From: Phytohabitans houttuyneae
GTDB taxonomy: Bacteria; Actinomycetota; Actinomycetes; Mycobacteriales; Micromonosporaceae
Direction of reading: 5' to 3'
DNA length: 64,000 bases
NCBI RefSeq assembly: GCF_011764425.1
Contig: NZ_BLPF01000002.1
Location: 1,116,997 to 1,180,996, forward strand
Shown: positions 61,501-64,000 of the stretch, piece by piece
Layout: every line of letters starts with the position of its first letter
Position numbering within the stretch: position 1 is the first letter of the stretch
Notes under the pieces: model-generated
What the model saw: only the letters and a program-made list of their open reading frames with translations
Told to the model about the DNA's origin: nothing
Databases searched by the model: none
Program-made: the position numbers and the translations under genes

Positions 61501-63843
61501 ATGCACCTGTCCATCGGCATCGCACGAAGATCTGTAAACCGCAGACAGCCCATCCGGCGTCGACCACGGCGGGCGGCGGTCGCGCTCGGCCTGCTCACAA
61601 TGGCCGTACCGAGCCTGGTCGCGCTGCCCGCAGGACCGGCGGCCGCCGCGGTCACCGGCACAAATGTGCTCTACACGACCGACGCCGATTTCGATCAGGG
61701 AGTGCTGCAGGACGTCAACCACGACGCCCCCAACAACGACCAGCTCCAGCTCGACCGGACGCAGACATTCTTCCCGTACGTGAATATCGCCAAATCGGCG
61801 GCCGGGACGATGGTCCGCATCGACGTCAACACCGGCGACGTGCTCGGCGAGTGGTTTTCGGCGCCCAGCGGGCGCGGGCGTGACCCGTCGCGCACCACGG
61901 TGGACCGGCTGGGCAACACCTGGCTGTCCAACCGTGCCGAGGCGGCCGGCGGAGACGGCTCGGTGACCCGGGTCGGTGTCGTGGTGGGAGGCACCCGTTC
62001 CAACGTGGACGGTACGGCGAACCCCAACGGGGACTACCTCAAGCCGCCGTTCGCGTACAACACCTGCGACGACCGGGACGACGACGGGCTGATCGCCACG
62101 TCGCGCGGGATGGGCGACGTGCGGGCGTGGACCAACGCGGGCGGTGTGGACAACGACGGCGGCGTGGAGACCGCCGCCGACGAATGCGTCATCAACTACA
62201 CCCGGGTCAATGGCACGAACACCCGGACGGTGGCCGTGGACGCGGAGAACAACCTGTGGACCGGCGGCTCCGACAACGACCACGAGAAGGTCGACGGGGT
62301 GACCGGGGCGCCGGTCGACGACACCCAGATCAACCTCGGCTGCGGTGGCTACGGCGGCCTGGTCGACAAGGCCGGCACGCTGTGGTCCGCGCGCTTCGGA
62401 GCCAACCTGCTGCGCTTCGAACCGGACCCGGCACCCGGCAGCGGTGCCTGCCTCGACGCCAGCCACGGCGACTACGGCCTGGGCATGGACCCGGTGACCG
62501 GCGAGATCTGGCACACCAGGGTGGACGCCGGCGTGGTGGTGAAGATGGCGCCCGACGGCACGGTGCTGGGTACGTATCCGCACGGCAACACGTTCGCTCA
62601 AGGGGTCGCTGTGGACGCCAGCGGCAACGTGTGGGTGGCCCACTCGATCCTCGGTCCACAGACGACGGTCGGCCACCTGCGCACCGACGGCACGTTCGTC
62701 GGCAACGTCGCACTGCCCGGCGGAAGCGGTCCGACCGGCGTCGCGGTCGACAGCAACGGCAAGATCTGGGTCGCCAACCGGGACAGCAGCAACGCCATGC
62801 GGATCGACCCGGCCGCCGGCCCGACGGGTGGCGGCGGATTCCCCGTCGGCGCGGTCGACCTGACCGTCAATCTCGGCGCCAACTCCTTCCCGTACAACTA
62901 CAGCGACATGACGGGCTCGGTCCTCGGTGAGGTCACCGCGCCGGTCGGCACCTGGTCCGTGGTGCAGGACGGTGGCGTCGCCGGCCAGACGTGGGGGAAG
63001 GTCACCTGGAATACCGAGCCACAGGGCAGCGTGCCCGCCGGAACGAGCATCACGGTGCAGGCCCGCGCCGCGAACGCCGAAGCGGACCTCGCCGCGCAGC
63101 CCTTCGTCCCGGTCGGCAACGGCGCTCAGTTCGGCCTCGTCGGGCGCTTCATCGAGGTACGAGCGACGCTGCTGGCCAGCCCGTCCGGCGACAGCCCGAT
63201 CCTGTCCGACCTGCGCATCGAGGCTGCCGACCGCAACGGCATCTTCTCCTGCATCGCGACCGTGCTGCGCATAGCCGGACTGACCTCGACCGTGGCCAAC
63301 CCGCCGGACGTTCCCTGCGCCGACGACCACGAGACGCTCGCCCAGGTGGCGCTGAACGCCGGCGTCATCAACGTGACCGCCACCGGGCTCGACGCGGTCA
63401 CCAACCAGACGCCGGACAACCTGGCCGCGTCGCCGCCCGCGCCGGGCGACAACGCGACGGCGACGGCGAAGGTGCTCACCAGTCGCATCACGTCCGGCCT
63501 GATCGTCCCGCTCGTCACGATCGAGTTGGGCGTGATCACGTCCACCGCGACCGCCACCTGCGTAGCCGGACCGGGCGGCACCCTGGTGCCGTCCTTCACC
63601 GGCTCGTCGAGCATCGCGAGCCTGAAGATCAACGGAATCCCGGTCACCGTCGGCAGCGCACCGCTGACCATCCCGCTGGTGATCGGTTCCTTGCGGCTGA
63701 ACAGCACCACGACCACCGCCACCACGGTCACGCAGCACGCCGTCATCCTCGACACGCTGGCCACTGACGTGGCCATCGGCGAGGCGAAGGCGAACGTCGA
63801 GGCCAAACCAGGCCAGCCGGGCGGTCACCCCTGCCAGGTGTGA
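61501..63843 (+). CDS. Large secreted NHL/virginiamycin-lyase-like beta-propeller protein
   Basis: A 780-residue exported protein. A long twin-arginine-rich signal (RRPRRAAVALGLLTMAVPSL, cleavage near PAAAA) starts at ATG 61501 after GGGAGAG. Propeller blades recur in the middle (DRLGNTWLSNR, DAENNLWTGGS, DASGNVWVAHS, DSNGKIWVANR), the NHL/Vgb pattern, with calcium-like DxDxD acidic stretches (DDRDDDG). The last 150 residues form a Thr/Ala-rich domain (TATAKVLTSRITSGLIVP to VEAKPGQPGG) like choice-of-anchor domains of actinomycete surface proteins. Likely an extracellular binding or surface protein; no enzymatic residues recognised. Confidence 0.78.
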   Translation: MHLSIGIARRSVNRRQPIRRRPRRAAVALGLLTMAVPSLVALPAGPAAAAVTGTNVLYTTDADFDQGVLQDVNHDAPNNDQLQLDRTQTFFPYVNIAKSAAGTMVRIDVNTGDVLGEWFSAPSGRGRDPSRTTVDRLGNTWLSNRAEAAGGDGSVTRVGVVVGGTRSNVDGTANPNGDYLKPPFAYNTCDDRDDDGLIATSRGMGDVRAWTNAGGVDNDGGVETAADECVINYTRVNGTNTRTVAVDAENNLWTGGSDNDHEKVDGVTGAPVDDTQINLGCGGYGGLVDKAGTLWSARFGANLLRFEPDPAPGSGACLDASHGDYGLGMDPVTGEIWHTRVDAGVVVKMAPDGTVLGTYPHGNTFAQGVAVDASGNVWVAHSILGPQTTVGHLRTDGTFVGNVALPGGSGPTGVAVDSNGKIWVANRDSSNAMRIDPAAGPTGGGGFPVGAVDLTVNLGANSFPYNYSDMTGSVLGEVTAPVGTWSVVQDGGVAGQTWGKVTWNTEPQGSVPAGTSITVQARAANAEADLAAQPFVPVGNGAQFGLVGRFIEVRATLLASPSGDSPILSDLRIEAADRNGIFSCIATVLRIAGLTSTVANPPDVPCADDHETLAQVALNAGVINVTATGLDAVTNQTPDNLAASPPAPGDNATATAKVLTSRITSGLIVPLVTIELGVITSTATATCVAGPGGTLVPSFTGSSSIASLKINGIPVTVGSAPLTIPLVIGSLRLNSTTTTATTVTQHAVILDTLATDVAIGEAKANVEAKPGQPGGHPCQV

Positions 63844-63858
63844 CCGTCGTTCCACAAA

Positions 63859-63891
63859 GCGGGGGTACGGGCGCCGGTCCCGTACCCCCGC
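63859..63891. terminator. Strong bidirectional terminator
   Basis: A perfect 13-bp stem (GCGGGGGTACGGG at 63859-63871 with 63879-63891) and a 7-nt loop, between the propeller gene and the convergent partial gene. Confidence 0.8.
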
Positions 63892-63916
63892 GTCGCAGTG
63901 CCGCCGGGGCAACCGG

Positions 63917-64000
63917 TCAGAAGAATCCGAACGAACCGCCTGGTCCGTCGAGATCTTCATCCGGCTTTTTGACGCGGGTCGTCAGCTCTTCGAATTCCAC
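63917..64000 (-). CDS. C-terminal end of a gene running out of the window
   Basis: On the minus strand the last 27 codons before TGA (63917-63919) read EFEELTTRVKKPDEDLDGPG and then GSFGFF. The frame is open to the window edge and is placed correctly behind the bidirectional terminator. Charged tail ending in aromatic residues; family not recognisable from this fragment. Confidence 0.5.
   Translation of the reverse strand: MEFEELTTRVKKPDEDLDGPGGSFGFF

Noticed and set aside
1-64000. tRNA genes, CRISPR arrays, insertion sequences, prophage or integrative elements
   Set aside because: No cloverleaf sequence with a T-loop GTTCGAATC pattern, no spaced repeat array, and no transposase, integrase or phage structural protein was found. 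Absence is by reading only.

Overview
The window is 64 kb of very GC-rich chromosome with dense, often overlapping genes, ATGA/GTGA stop-start couplings, many GTG/TTG starts and TAnnnT-type -10 boxes. Two xylanases with CBM2-like domains, families typical of filamentous actinomycetes, and MarR/PadR/TetR-controlled exporters fit a soil or plant-associated actinobacterium. A member of the Micromonosporaceae is my best guess, but no marker gene proves it. I see no tRNA, rRNA, CRISPR array, transposase, integrase or phage gene.

Layout. 0-3.5 kb: ArsR regulator, a roadblock-like protein, a secreted three-repeat protein and a GH11 xylanase with a repeated palindromic motif upstream. 3.5-8.4 kb: a frameshifted membrane protein coupled to a PlsC acyltransferase, divergent from a glycosyltransferase - radical-SAM - methyltransferase set. 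8.5-12.9 kb: alkylsulfatase, SulP transporter, a 45-residue membrane protein and a second membrane protein. 13-16.4 kb: GH30 xylanase and an MFS transporter, separated by a loopless 36-bp palindrome. 16.4-25.5 kb: two regulator-plus-ABC-exporter operons (GbsR/MarR type, PadR type) around a STAS protein and a CBS-ArsB/NhaD ion permease pair. 26-32 kb: phosphoketolase and a VTC-domain / DUF4956 / CotH-kinase operon. 32-34.5 kb: aldo/keto reductase and a divergent TetR gene sharing a double palindromic operator, then a secreted protein.

34.6-53.2 kb is the most unusual part, a catabolic island of several transcription units. A leftward operon (CaiB CoA-transferase, citryl-CoA-lyase-like protein, ThuA protein) faces a rightward one (aldehyde dehydrogenase, ThDP enzyme, Tat-exported PQQ dehydrogenase, type II dehydroquinase, Gfo/Idh/MocA dehydrogenase). 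Then come TetR and IclR regulators, a TRAP transporter with an AroE-type dehydrogenase, and a 900-residue protein. That protein fuses a 3-dehydroshikimate-dehydratase-like barrel, an HPPD-like module and a second metal-binding barrel. Together these suggest uptake and degradation of quinate- or shikimate-like hydroaromatics toward protocatechuate. Two of the promoters are near-identical in -35, spacing, -10 and downstream sequence. No protocatechuate ring-cleavage gene lies in the window.

53.3-64 kb: Tat-exported esterase, a 3' remnant of a methyltransferase, a winged-helix regulator, an orphan LivJ-like binding protein, a beta-propeller protein, a SanA/YdcF protein, an SRPBCC protein, an alpha/beta hydrolase, a large secreted propeller protein and the end of one more gene.

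Six genes are broken only by single missing bases in G or C runs (seven events). This looks like systematic homopolymer under-calling, so these genes are probably intact in the organism.
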